A stretch of 20,386 bases of DNA from Phocoenobacter atlanticus (GTDB taxonomy: Bacteria > Pseudomonadota > Gammaproteobacteria > Enterobacterales > Pasteurellaceae). The DNA lies in the NCBI RefSeq assembly GCF_030764225.1, contig NZ_JASAXH010000027.1, one strand, 5' to 3'. A program made the position numbers and the translations under genes. Within the stretch, counting starts at the first letter, position 1. Every line of letters starts with the position of its first letter. A model generated the notes under the pieces. It did not search any database. It saw only the letters and a list, made by a program, of their open reading frames with translations, and was not told the origin of the DNA. Below are positions 6,984 through 13,473 of this stretch, one piece after another.

Positions 6984-7568
6984 ATGGAAAAAAATAATGA
7001 TTTAATAGTACTGATTATAGATAATCACGACTCTTTTACCTTTAATTTAGTGGATTTATTCCGCAAAATTAAGGTGCAAGTAGAGGTGATTTCTGTAGAA
7101 AACTTAGAATTAGATAAAATTGAAAAATATAGTCATATTTTAATTTCTCCAGGACCTGATGTACCGAGTGCCTACCCAATATTATTTGAAATGTTACAGC
7201 GTTATTCACAAACAAAATCTATTTTAGGTGTTTGCTTAGGACATCAAGTATTGTGTGAGTTTTTTGGTGGACAACTATATAATTTAAATAGAGTAAGACA
7301 CGGTCAGAAAAGCCAATTAAGTTATATCAATAAAAGCCCTATTTTTAAAAATCTTCCAGCAACATTTAATGTAGGTTTATACCATTCGTGGGCAATTTTG
7401 CAAAATTCGTTAAACAAGTCACCGCTTGAGGTGACAGCTATTTGTGATGAAAATATTGTAATGGCAGTACAACATCAACGTTTACCGATTTATGGGGTAC
7501 AGTTTCACCCTGAATCTTTTATGACTGAATTTGGAAGGGAAATATTACAGAATTGGCTGGATGTTTAG
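6984..7568 (+). CDS. pabA: Glutamine amidotransferase, component II of aminodeoxychorismate/anthranilate synthase (PabA/TrpG type)
   Basis: The 194 residues are a complete class I glutamine amidotransferase domain of the size of PabA and TrpG (about 187-195). The family releases ammonia from glutamine for the chorismate-using partner (PabB for folate, TrpE for tryptophan). The N-terminal IDNHDSFTFNLVDLF block, the oxyanion strand ISPGP (54-58), the nucleophile Cys84 in GVCLGHQ, and His175/Glu177 in FHPES are all present. The motif YHS is followed by W (YHSWA) where E. coli proteins have L. No pabB, trpE or pabC lies next to it, so context does not decide between folate and tryptophan; PabA is my preference. 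AAGGA at 6965-6969 is 14 nt from the ATG, somewhat far. An uptake signal lies within the gene. Confidence 0.85.
   Translation: MEKNNDLIVLIIDNHDSFTFNLVDLFRKIKVQVEVISVENLELDKIEKYSHILISPGPDVPSAYPILFEMLQRYSQTKSILGVCLGHQVLCEFFGGQLYNLNRVRHGQKSQLSYINKSPIFKNLPATFNVGLYHSWAILQNSLNKSPLEVTAICDENIVMAVQHQRLPIYGVQFHPESFMTEFGREILQNWLDV
7391..7427 (-). other. DNA uptake signal sequence (Apl type) inside pabA
   Basis: TTTTGCAAAATT (7397-7408) and ACCGCTT (7421-7427) show the 22-nt G-to-core spacing. Confidence 0.65.
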
Positions 7569-7573
7569 GGTAA

Positions 7574-7854
7574 TTGTAAATTTTGAACTGGATATCACCG
7601 CTATATTTTATTAATTCATCATATAACCCATTGATGTATAGATATATTTTAGAGACAGGGCATACCCTGTTTGTCCTTGCATCAGGAATTAAATTTGTAA
7701 ATTTTTGATTTGATTTACCCGCTATTTATATTGAACCATTAGATTGTGAAGAAATAGGTATTAAAGAAAATTAAATAAAAGATTGAGTAATACCAGTATA
7801 AATTTCATTTTTGTCTCAAAAAATTTGTAAATTTTTATAAAGATGTGACCGCTT
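7574..7854 (-). repeat. Cluster of three uptake-signal-like elements in the pabA-smpB gap
   Basis: Three same-orientation elements lie in this 382-nt gap: 7574-7603 (core ACCGCTA), 7691-7724 (core ACCCGCTA) and 7821-7854 (intact core GACCGCTTA). Each has TTGTAAATTTT upstream with the same 22-nt spacing between its G and CCGCT. The first two have a degenerate core, the third matches the consensus. Apart from these, a small palindrome and a possible smpB promoter, I see nothing else in 7569-7950. Confidence 0.65.
7655..7670. repeat. Small palindrome ACAGGG-CATA-CCCTGT
   Basis: Perfect 6-bp arms (7655-7660 and 7665-7670) enclose CATA, within GAGACAGGG...CCCTGTTTGTC. It is similar in design to the palindrome at 11301-11322. 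It could also end the pabA transcript, but no T tract of note follows. Confidence 0.5.
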
Positions 7855-7871
7855 ATGATTTTATTCTAAAC

Positions 7872-7900
7872 TTGATTCAGGTAGAATGATAAGGTATTTT
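7872..7900 (+). promoter_or_regulatory. Possible smpB promoter
   Basis: TTGATT (7872-7877) and TATTTT (7895-7900) are 17 nt apart, each matching the sigma-70 consensus at 4 of 6 positions. The leader to the smpB ATG would be about 45 nt. Confidence 0.35.
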
Positions 7901-7950
7901 AAAAATAACAAATTTATAACTTATTAACTTAACGTAGAAACTTAGAAACT

Positions 7951-8430
7951 ATGGCGAAAGCAAAGAAAAAATCAGCAGATAATACGATTGCTCAAAATAA
8001 GCGAGCGAGACACGAATATTTTATTGATGATGAAGTAGAAGCAGGGTTAGAATTACAAGGCTGGGAAGTAAAATCATTACGAGCAGGTAAAGCGAATATC
8101 GGCGATAGCTATGTGATTTTTAAAGACGGTGAGGCATTTTTATTTGGGGCGAATTTTACGCCATTAAGTGTTGCATCAAGCCACGTGGTATGCGATCCAA
8201 CTCGTACTCGCAAGTTATTATTAAGTCGTCGTCAATTAGATTCACTTTTTGGTAAATTAAACCGTGAAGGCTATACTATTGTTGCAACGGCACTTTATTG
8301 GAAAGGGGCGTGGGCAAAAGTGAAAATCGGCTTAGCGAAGGGTAAAAAACTCCACGATAAACGAGCGGATATCAAAGATCGTGAATGGCAAGTTGCGAAA
8401 AGTCGTATTATGAAAAATGCGGCACGATAA
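7951..8430 (+). CDS. smpB: SsrA-binding protein SmpB
   Basis: The 159 residues match SmpB (E. coli 160). SmpB binds tmRNA and brings it to ribosomes stalled on mRNAs lacking a stop codon. Diagnostic blocks are NKRARHEYFIDDEVEAGLELQ, GWEVKSLRAGKANIGDSYV, an HDKRADIK segment and the basic C-terminal tail (REWQVAKSRIMKNAAR) that enters the mRNA channel. No tmRNA gene (ssrA) is visible in the window. The start fits the family, yet no clear Shine-Dalgarno sequence precedes it (the upstream text is AACTTAGAAACT). serS follows after 45 bp on the same strand. Confidence 0.96.
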   Translation: MAKAKKKSADNTIAQNKRARHEYFIDDEVEAGLELQGWEVKSLRAGKANIGDSYVIFKDGEAFLFGANFTPLSVASSHVVCDPTRTRKLLLSRRQLDSLFGKLNREGYTIVATALYWKGAWAKVKIGLAKGKKLHDKRADIKDREWQVAKSRIMKNAAR

Positions 8431-8475
8431 TCTTCAAATTAAATTTAAAATTAAATAAAAAGGAAGGAAATTAAT

Positions 8476-9780
8476 ATGATCGACCAAAATTTATTGCGTA
8501 ATCAATTAGATGAAGTGGCACAAGCCCTTAAAACAAAACGTAATTTTGATTTAGATGTGGGACTTGTCGCAAGTTTAGAAGAACAACGTAAAGCGTTACA
8601 AATTAAAACAGAAACATTACAAGCTGAACGTAATGCACGCTCGAAAAATATTGGTATGGCAAAAGCAAAAGGCGAAGATATTACTGCATTGTTGGCAGAA
8701 GTAGATTCAATGGGATCAGAATTAGACAATGCAAAAGCAGAATTAGAAAAAGTTCAAGCACAGATCAATGACATTTTATTAAGCGTACCAAATTTACCTG
8801 CCGAAGAAGTGCCATTAGGTAAAGATGAAAATGATAATTTAGAAATTTCTCGTTGGGGAGAGCCACGTGCATTTGATTTTGAAGTGAAAGATCACGTTAC
8901 CTTAGGCGAAGATTTATTTGGTTTAGATTTCTCAGCTGGGGCAAAATTAACAGGTAGTCGTTTTGTGGTAATGAAAGGACAAATCGCTAAATTACACCGT
9001 GCAATCACACAATTTATGTTAGATTTACATACAGAACAACACGGTTATTTAGAAACTTATGTACCTTATTTAGTGAACCACGACACCCTTTATGGAACAG
9101 GACAATTACCAAAATTCGGCGAAGATTTATTCCATACTCGTCCACTTGAAGGACAAGATCCAAATGAAGTACAAAAATCTTATGCGTTAATTCCAACGGC
9201 GGAAGTGCCAGTAACTAACTTAGTGCGTGGCGAGATCGTAGAAGGCGAAACCTTACCTCTTCGAATGACAGCTCATACACCTTGTTTTAGAGCAGAAGCA
9301 GGTTCTTATGGACGTGATACACGTGGTTTAATTCGTATGCATCAATTTGATAAAGTGGAATTAGTACAAATTATTGAGCCTGAAAAATCAATGGATGCAT
9401 TAGAGGAATTAACCGGACACGCAGAAAAAGTATTACAACTTTTAGGCTTACCTTACCGTAAAGTGTTACTTTGCACAGGCGATATGGGCTTTGGTTCTGC
9501 GAAAACCTATGATTTAGAAGTTTGGCTACCGGCTCAAAATACTTATCGTGAAATTTCATCTTGTTCAAATATGTGGGATTTCCAAGCGCGTCGTATGCAG
9601 GCTCGTTTCCGTATGAAAGGTGATAAAAAACCACGTTTAGTGCATACTTTAAATGGTTCAGGCTTAGCGGTAGGTCGTACCTTAGTTGCAATCTTAGAAA
9701 ACTACCAAAACCAAGATGGTTCAATCACTGTTCCAGAAGTGTTGCGACCATATATGGGTGGTGTGGAAGTTATCGGTTAA
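8476..9780 (+). CDS. serS: Serine--tRNA ligase
   Basis: The 434-residue protein (E. coli SerRS 430) charges tRNA-Ser and tRNA-Sec with serine in the cytoplasm. Residues about 1-110 form the two-helix coiled-coil arm that grips the long variable arm of tRNA-Ser (KRNFDLDVGLVASLEEQRKA onward). The class II catalytic core follows. Motif 2 has FRAEAGSYGRDTRG with Arg272, and motif 3 has SGLAVGRTLVAILENYQ with Arg401. The TAEVP block that binds serine is present. AAGGAAGG ending about 9 nt before the ATG is a strong ribosome binding site. It may share the smpB transcript. A terminator lies 76 nt after the stop. Confidence 0.97.
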   Translation: MIDQNLLRNQLDEVAQALKTKRNFDLDVGLVASLEEQRKALQIKTETLQAERNARSKNIGMAKAKGEDITALLAEVDSMGSELDNAKAELEKVQAQINDILLSVPNLPAEEVPLGKDENDNLEISRWGEPRAFDFEVKDHVTLGEDLFGLDFSAGAKLTGSRFVVMKGQIAKLHRAITQFMLDLHTEQHGYLETYVPYLVNHDTLYGTGQLPKFGEDLFHTRPLEGQDPNEVQKSYALIPTAEVPVTNLVRGEIVEGETLPLRMTAHTPCFRAEAGSYGRDTRGLIRMHQFDKVELVQIIEPEKSMDALEELTGHAEKVLQLLGLPYRKVLLCTGDMGFGSAKTYDLEVWLPAQNTYREISSCSNMWDFQARRMQARFRMKGDKKPRLVHTLNGSGLAVGRTLVAILENYQNQDGSITVPEVLRPYMGGVEVIG

Positions 9781-9855
9781 TTGTTGTGATTGAGCATTGT
9801 ACTATAACGCTTTTCCCAAGATTATATCTTAGTGTTTTATACATAATAGACAAAT

Positions 9856-9902
9856 GAGTTGGTTTTTATTATTTTATTAATAATTATCAACTCTTTTTTT
9901 AT
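9856..9902 (+). terminator. Probable serS terminator
   Basis: Arms GAGTTG (9856-9861) and CAACTC (9888-9893) flank an AT-rich segment that itself folds (TTATTATT / AATAATTA), followed by seven T. The GC part of the stem is short. Confidence 0.6.
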
Positions 9903-10016
9903 TTTTATGAAAATGAACTTTTAGTAGATGTGCAAAATATATTTTTGTATGGTTATTTATAGGGGTGTTTTTTTGTATATTAAATCAACTATTTTTTACT
10001 ATGAAGTAAGAAAAAA

Positions 10017-10195
10017 CCCGAAGTGCCGTGACTAGAGTAAGTCCTTGAACCATTCGGTTCAAGGGAGTCTGTATGACTGTTTTTAGGCTTCTCGAATAAA
10101 CGAGCCTGCACACCAACAGTAAAAACGTGACTCAAAGAGTTTTAGATATCGGCTCAGGGACATTACTAGTTCACGCACACCTCAGGCAAGGGAAT
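10017..10195 (-). ncRNA. ssrS: 6S RNA
   Basis: 6S RNA mimics an open promoter and sequesters sigma-70 RNA polymerase in stationary phase. Read on the - strand, the region shares blocks with E. coli 6S RNA in the same order: CCCTGAGCCGATAT, GTTGGTG..., CGAGAAGCCTAAAA, CCTTGAACC...GGTTCAAGG, and a 3' arm CGGCACTTCGGG. The 5' arm (CCTGAGGTGTGCGTGA) pairs with the 3' arm (TCACGGCACTTCGGG) to form the closing stem. A six-T run (10011-10016 complement) follows and probably ends transcription. It lies directly downstream of zapA, as in E. coli. The fau/ygfA gene that follows in E. coli is absent; serS converges instead. The ends are estimates, plus or minus about 5 nt. Confidence 0.92.
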
Positions 10196-10239
10196 ATTAC
10201 TGGAATTTGCATTATTTTTCTAGTCTTTATTTGAGGAAA

Positions 10240-10572
10240 TCATTCATTTTTAGTTTTTTGTTGAATATTAAAAGAAGATTCCGTTGGAATTTTTAATTTT
10301 TCTAATGATAAATCCAACTTTTTAAGACAAGATACTAAGGTATTTTGAGTTTCTCTATTTTTATTTTTTTCTTGTGTTAATTCAAATTGCAAATTTAATG
10401 CAATAATAATTAACACTTTTTCAAGTTGAATAATTTTTGATTGATCTTTTAATTTTGCTACACGTCCTTCTAATAACAGAGCAGATTCAAGCAATTCCTC
10501 TTGTTGTTCATCTGGACAATAGAGTTTGATTAATTGCCCCAATATCTGAATTTCAATATTATTATTTTGCAT
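10240..10572 (-). CDS. zapA: Cell division protein ZapA
   Basis: The 110-residue protein (E. coli 109) promotes bundling of FtsZ filaments at midcell. The N-terminal domain has IEIQILGQLIKLYCPDEQQ, matching the family pattern (V.IFGR...CP.EQQ), followed by LLLEGRVAKLKDQSK and a helical region LEKVLIIIALNLQFELTQEK. The C-terminal half is a coiled coil rich in K, E and N. GAGG lies about 5 nt before the ATG. ssrS follows on the same strand and may be reached by read-through; ygfB diverges. Confidence 0.9.
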   Translation of the reverse strand: MQNNNIEIQILGQLIKLYCPDEQQEELLESALLLEGRVAKLKDQSKIIQLEKVLIIIALNLQFELTQEKNKNRETQNTLVSCLKKLDLSLEKLKIPTESSFNIQQKTKNE

Positions 10573-10598
10573 AAAACCTCACGTAATTCAAAAATTTT

Positions 10599-10608
10599 TG
10601 GTATTATG
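10599..10608. promoter_or_regulatory. Overlapping divergent -10 elements for zapA and ygfB
   Basis: On the + strand TGGTATTAT (10599-10607) is an extended -10, putting the ygfB transcript start near 10614 and a leader of about 22 nt. On the - strand the same bases read CATAAT (complement of 10603-10608), a -10 for zapA with a leader near 25 nt. The -35 positions are weak on both sides. Leader lengths are my estimate. Confidence 0.45.
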
Positions 10609-10635
10609 CCACCCTTTGGGAGAATAAAAAAGACT

Positions 10636-11178
10636 ATGACGACAATACAAGTAGATAGAATTAAAAAATTACTCGGTGAATTACAAGTTGACTATACTGT
10701 AGCTGAATTACATGGTTTTTTAGGAGGATTGATTGCTGGAGGGGTTAAAGATGATTCTTGGAAAGTTTTTTTTCAGCAATTTATTAATGATGGTAATGAT
10801 TTATCACCAAATACATCAACAAAATTAACAACTCTTTATACACAATTAATAATAGCTTTTAAGAAAGAAGACGTTTTATTTTCTTTGTGGTTACCACAAG
10901 ATAAAAAAGAAATTTCAATTCTCGTTGATGGCATTGCGGAATGGACCAGCAATTTTATGTTAGGTCTTGGATTGGCGCAACCTTATATTCAAAAAGACGT
11001 GAAAGAAATAAATGAAGTACTTAATGATCTTAGTGAAATATCAAAATTAAGTTACTGTAAAGAGGATGATCCAATAGAGTTAGTAGAGGCAGCAGAAGAG
11101 ATATTAGATTATCTGCACGGTGTAACACTATTTTTGTATAATCACTTTACTTCATTACAGAACAAAAATATACATTGA
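10636..11178 (+). CDS. ygfB: YgfB, UPF0149 family protein
   Basis: The protein has 180 residues, against 192 in E. coli YgfB. It matches through VAELHGFLGGLIAGG (near 22-36), SLWLPQD, EWTSNFMLGLGLAQP and an acidic helical C-terminus. UPF0149 proteins are all-helical; the function here is not established from sequence (in Pseudomonas, YgfB has been linked to regulation of cell-wall recycling enzyme expression). The start at 10636 (MTTIQVDR) is chosen over earlier in-frame ATGs at 10534 and 10606 because the first lies inside zapA and the second would overlap the predicted -10; GGGAGA lies 12 nt before 10636. Divergent placement from zapA is as in E. coli. Confidence 0.88.
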   Translation: MTTIQVDRIKKLLGELQVDYTVAELHGFLGGLIAGGVKDDSWKVFFQQFINDGNDLSPNTSTKLTTLYTQLIIAFKKEDVLFSLWLPQDKKEISILVDGIAEWTSNFMLGLGLAQPYIQKDVKEINEVLNDLSEISKLSYCKEDDPIELVEAAEEILDYLHGVTLFLYNHFTSLQNKNIH

Positions 11179-11253
11179 TTTTTCTTCATACTGCAGGGCA
11201 ACCGCAAATTTCTACCTAATGATTAATTATAAATGAATAATAAAATTTAAACA

Positions 11254-11285
11254 TAGCGGTTATATTAATGGTTAAATTTGCAAAT
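11254..11285 (+). repeat. Degenerate uptake-signal-like element
   Basis: TAGCGGT (11254-11260) is followed by AAATTTGCAAATT with the 22-nt spacing of the intact sites. The first base of the core differs from AAGCGGT. Confidence 0.5.
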
Positions 11286-11300
11286 TAAATATCTAATGTG

Positions 11301-11322
11301 GAGACGTAGTATGCTACGTCTC
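11301..11322. repeat. Palindrome GAGACGTAG-TATG-CTACGTCTC
   Basis: Perfect 9-bp arms flank TATG. It lies in the 360-nt gap between ygfB and the TetR gene. Its form resembles the smaller palindrome at 7655-7670, suggesting a dispersed element. Confidence 0.7.
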
Positions 11323-11471
11323 TATGCCAAATAAAAGTGAAAATTCTAGATTATAATCCGTATGATTTATTTTATTGCTATCAATTTATAAAAATCAATA
11401 GGTAGAAATTTATGGTTATTCTGTATATCAAATACAATTTTTTCCTTTCTTATTTTTTAAAAAATCAGTAA

Positions 11472-11489
11472 AATGAACAAACGTTCATT
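11472..11489. promoter_or_regulatory. Probable TetR-family operator
   Basis: The palindrome AATGAAC-AAAC-GTTCATT (7-bp arms, 4-nt centre) lies 50 nt before the TetR gene start, with one more half-like GTTCA at 11492-11496. CATTAT within it could serve as a -10. Inferred role: autorepression and control of the efflux genes behind it. Confidence 0.6.
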
Positions 11490-11538
11490 ATGTTCAACTT
11501 TTATTTTAACTTAATTTTGACTAAGGATTTTTCTTTCT

Positions 11539-12123
11539 ATGCTTGATTTATCAATTTCCTATTCTGATATGGCACAGCGTATCTTAATTGCAACAAATAC
11601 GTTAATTGCAAAGGAGAGTGTGCAACATATTTCAATGCATAAAGTGGCAAGGCAGGCAGGTATTTCTGTAGGAACAATTTATTTGCATTTCAAAGATAAA
11701 GACGATTTATTAAACCAAATGCTCTGTTTTTTATTTCAGAAATATCATCAATATATTTCGCAAAATTTTAATATTAAGTTACCGCTTTATGAACAATATT
11801 GTCAGTTTTGGAAAAATCAATGGGCATTTTTACAGCAACATCCTAATGCGGTGATTAATATGCATCAATATGAAGCCTTGCCTCAATTCCATACACTTTG
11901 TCGTTATTGTTCTGAAGCCGAAGATTTGCCTTATAATTTGTTTATAGCGGAAGGAAAAAAACAAAATATTATTGCAGATTTACCTATTGAGGTTATTTAT
12001 AGTTTAAGTTTGGAAATTGCAACAAAATTAGCTTATTCACAAATTGTGGAAAACAAACATTATGATCCACAAATATTAGAGGATGTAATCAATCGTACTT
12101 GGAAAGCGATTATACTCAGATAA
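11539..12123 (+). CDS. TetR-family transcriptional regulator of the adjacent efflux genes
   Basis: The 194-residue protein has the TetR DNA-binding domain at about 10-60: AQRILIATNTLIAKESVQHISMHKVARQAGISVGTIYLHFKDKDDLL, where VARQAGISVGTIYLHF is the helix-turn-helix. The C-terminal ligand domain is divergent, as usual. The position before a membrane fusion protein and an RND pump on the same strand resembles acrR-acrA-acrB, and H. influenzae has a similar locus. A palindromic operator lies just upstream. Start: AAGGA (11523-11527) is about 11 nt upstream; an internal ATG at 11572 lacks a ribosome binding site. Ligand unknown. Confidence 0.88.
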   Translation: MLDLSISYSDMAQRILIATNTLIAKESVQHISMHKVARQAGISVGTIYLHFKDKDDLLNQMLCFLFQKYHQYISQNFNIKLPLYEQYCQFWKNQWAFLQQHPNAVINMHQYEALPQFHTLCRYCSEAEDLPYNLFIAEGKKQNIIADLPIEVIYSLSLEIATKLAYSQIVENKHYDPQILEDVINRTWKAIILR

Positions 12124-12187
12124 TCCACAAATTTTTGATAATTGATTTTAAATTAATTTTAAATTAATTGTCTCTCCCTAATAAATT

Positions 12188-12225
12188 CCTCCCTCCGCTT
12201 GCGGGGGGAGGCTAGGAGGGGGGGG
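12188..12225. repeat. GC-rich hairpin plus G-run between the regulator and pump genes
   Basis: Arms CCTCCCTCCGC (12188-12198) and GCGGGGGGAGG (12201-12211) pair with one G-T wobble around TT, followed by GG and a run of eight G (12218-12225). Such a segment is alien to the AT-rich surroundings and looks like a dispersed intergenic repeat. It is not a typical terminator because T does not follow. Confidence 0.75.
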
Positions 12226-12249
12226 ACGCATATTTTCTATGGAGTATTT

Positions 12250-13461
12250 ATGAAAATAAAACAAAAAAAGAAAGCTCGAGGTAAAAAGTTTTTACTGATT
12301 TTAGTCTTGATAGTCACTTTAATTATTTTTGGTGGTGTTGTTGGAATGCAACAATTTATCAAAATGAAAAAAGCAGAATTTGCTCAAAATATGCCTGAGA
12401 CAGTAAATTTAGTAACAGCAATGAAACTTGAACCGCAACAATGGATACCAACGATCAAAACAACAGGTAAAATTCGCCCAAATCAAGGGGCAATGTTGAG
12501 TGCTCAAATGTCTGGCACGGTAAAAGATGTGTTGGTTAAATCTGGTCAGCAAGTTAAAAAAGGGCAATTACTGGTTGAAATTGATAGTACAGTAGAAAAA
12601 GCAAATTTACGCGCGGCAGAAACCCAATTGCCACAGGCAAAGAAAAATTATCAGCGTTATCAAACCTTGATTAAATCAGGTAGTGCGTCTAAAGCAGAGT
12701 ATGACAATATTCAAGCGACTTATAATCAGTTAGTGGCGAATATTGAGGCATTGAAAGCGAGCATCAAGCGTCGTCAAATTTATGCGCCTTTTGATGGTAT
12801 TGCTGGAATTGTGAAAGTCAATCAAGGGCAATATATTTCAATGGGGACACCAATTGTGCGTGTTGAAGATCGCAGTGCGATGAAAGTCCAATTTACTTTG
12901 CCACAAACAGAACTACAAAAAATAAAATTAAAACAAGATGTTGTGGTAACCACAGATGTATTAGCTGATCACTCTTTTCCAGCTCAAATTACTGCAATCG
13001 ATCCAGCAGTCAATACAGCAACAGGGTTGGTTGAACTAGAGGCAACCATTACAGCAGGACAACAGAAATTACTTTCTGGAATGTTTGTAAACTTAAATAT
13101 TCAATTACCAAGTGAGAAAGAGCAAATAGTTGTGCCTCAAATTGCGGTGACTTATACAATGTATGGTGAAACGGTTTATGTATTGCAACCCTTATCTGAT
13201 AAAGATAAAGAAATGGTAGAAAGAATGAAAGAGCGTAACCCAACATTAGATGCAAATAAAATGTATCGAGCGAAGCAAATTGATGTAAAAACTCTCGATC
13301 GGAACGGTAATTTTGCACAGTTAGACAGTCATAAAGGAGTAAAAATAGGCGATCGAATTGTAACAGGTGGTTTTCAGCGTTTAAGTAATAATGCGTTGGT
13401 AACAGTTGCAGATCAACAAGGTGTAGGTGAAACGGCACCTGATACTATTAGTAATTTATAA
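12250..13461 (+). CDS. RND efflux periplasmic adaptor (membrane fusion protein)
   Basis: The 403-residue protein joins an inner-membrane RND pump to an outer-membrane channel. A Lys/Arg-rich N-terminus is followed by a membrane anchor at about 14-34; there is no lipobox Cys, so it is held by a TM helix or signal anchor and not a lipid. The biotinyl-lipoyl-like barrel shows ISAQMSGTVKDVLVKSGQQVKKGQLL-type sequence (around 80-115), the alpha-hairpin follows (about 120-175), then the second lipoyl half (IYAPFDGIAGIVKVNQGQ) and the beta-barrel. The start at 12250 (MKIKQKKK) has GGAG 5 nt upstream; the frame is open from 12199 but that part runs through a hairpin and is not convincing. The pump gene starts 12 bp after the stop. 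No tolC-like gene is present in the window. Confidence 0.92.
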   Translation: MKIKQKKKARGKKFLLILVLIVTLIIFGGVVGMQQFIKMKKAEFAQNMPETVNLVTAMKLEPQQWIPTIKTTGKIRPNQGAMLSAQMSGTVKDVLVKSGQQVKKGQLLVEIDSTVEKANLRAAETQLPQAKKNYQRYQTLIKSGSASKAEYDNIQATYNQLVANIEALKASIKRRQIYAPFDGIAGIVKVNQGQYISMGTPIVRVEDRSAMKVQFTLPQTELQKIKLKQDVVVTTDVLADHSFPAQITAIDPAVNTATGLVELEATITAGQQKLLSGMFVNLNIQLPSEKEQIVVPQIAVTYTMYGETVYVLQPLSDKDKEMVERMKERNPTLDANKMYRAKQIDVKTLDRNGNFAQLDSHKGVKIGDRIVTGGFQRLSNNALVTVADQQGVGETAPDTISNL

Positions 13462-13473
13462 TTTGGAGCAAAA

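Noticed and set aside
9371..9724. 117-codon antisense reading frame over serS
   Set aside because: It mirrors a well-conserved synthetase gene, has no recognisable motif and no ribosome binding site of note.
10534..10635. 34-codon N-terminal extension of YgfB
   Set aside because: It would overlap the start of zapA and the predicted promoter; similarity begins after 10636.
12199..12249. Upstream extension of the efflux adaptor from a TTG at 12199
   Set aside because: It reads through the G-rich hairpin, adds an unlikely RGEARRGG stretch and has no ribosome binding site; ATG at 12250 has GGAG at the right distance.
13049..13438. 129-codon antisense reading frame over the adaptor gene
   Set aside because: It lies fully inside a confident gene on the other strand and its composition (Leu/His-rich) is typical of antisense frames.
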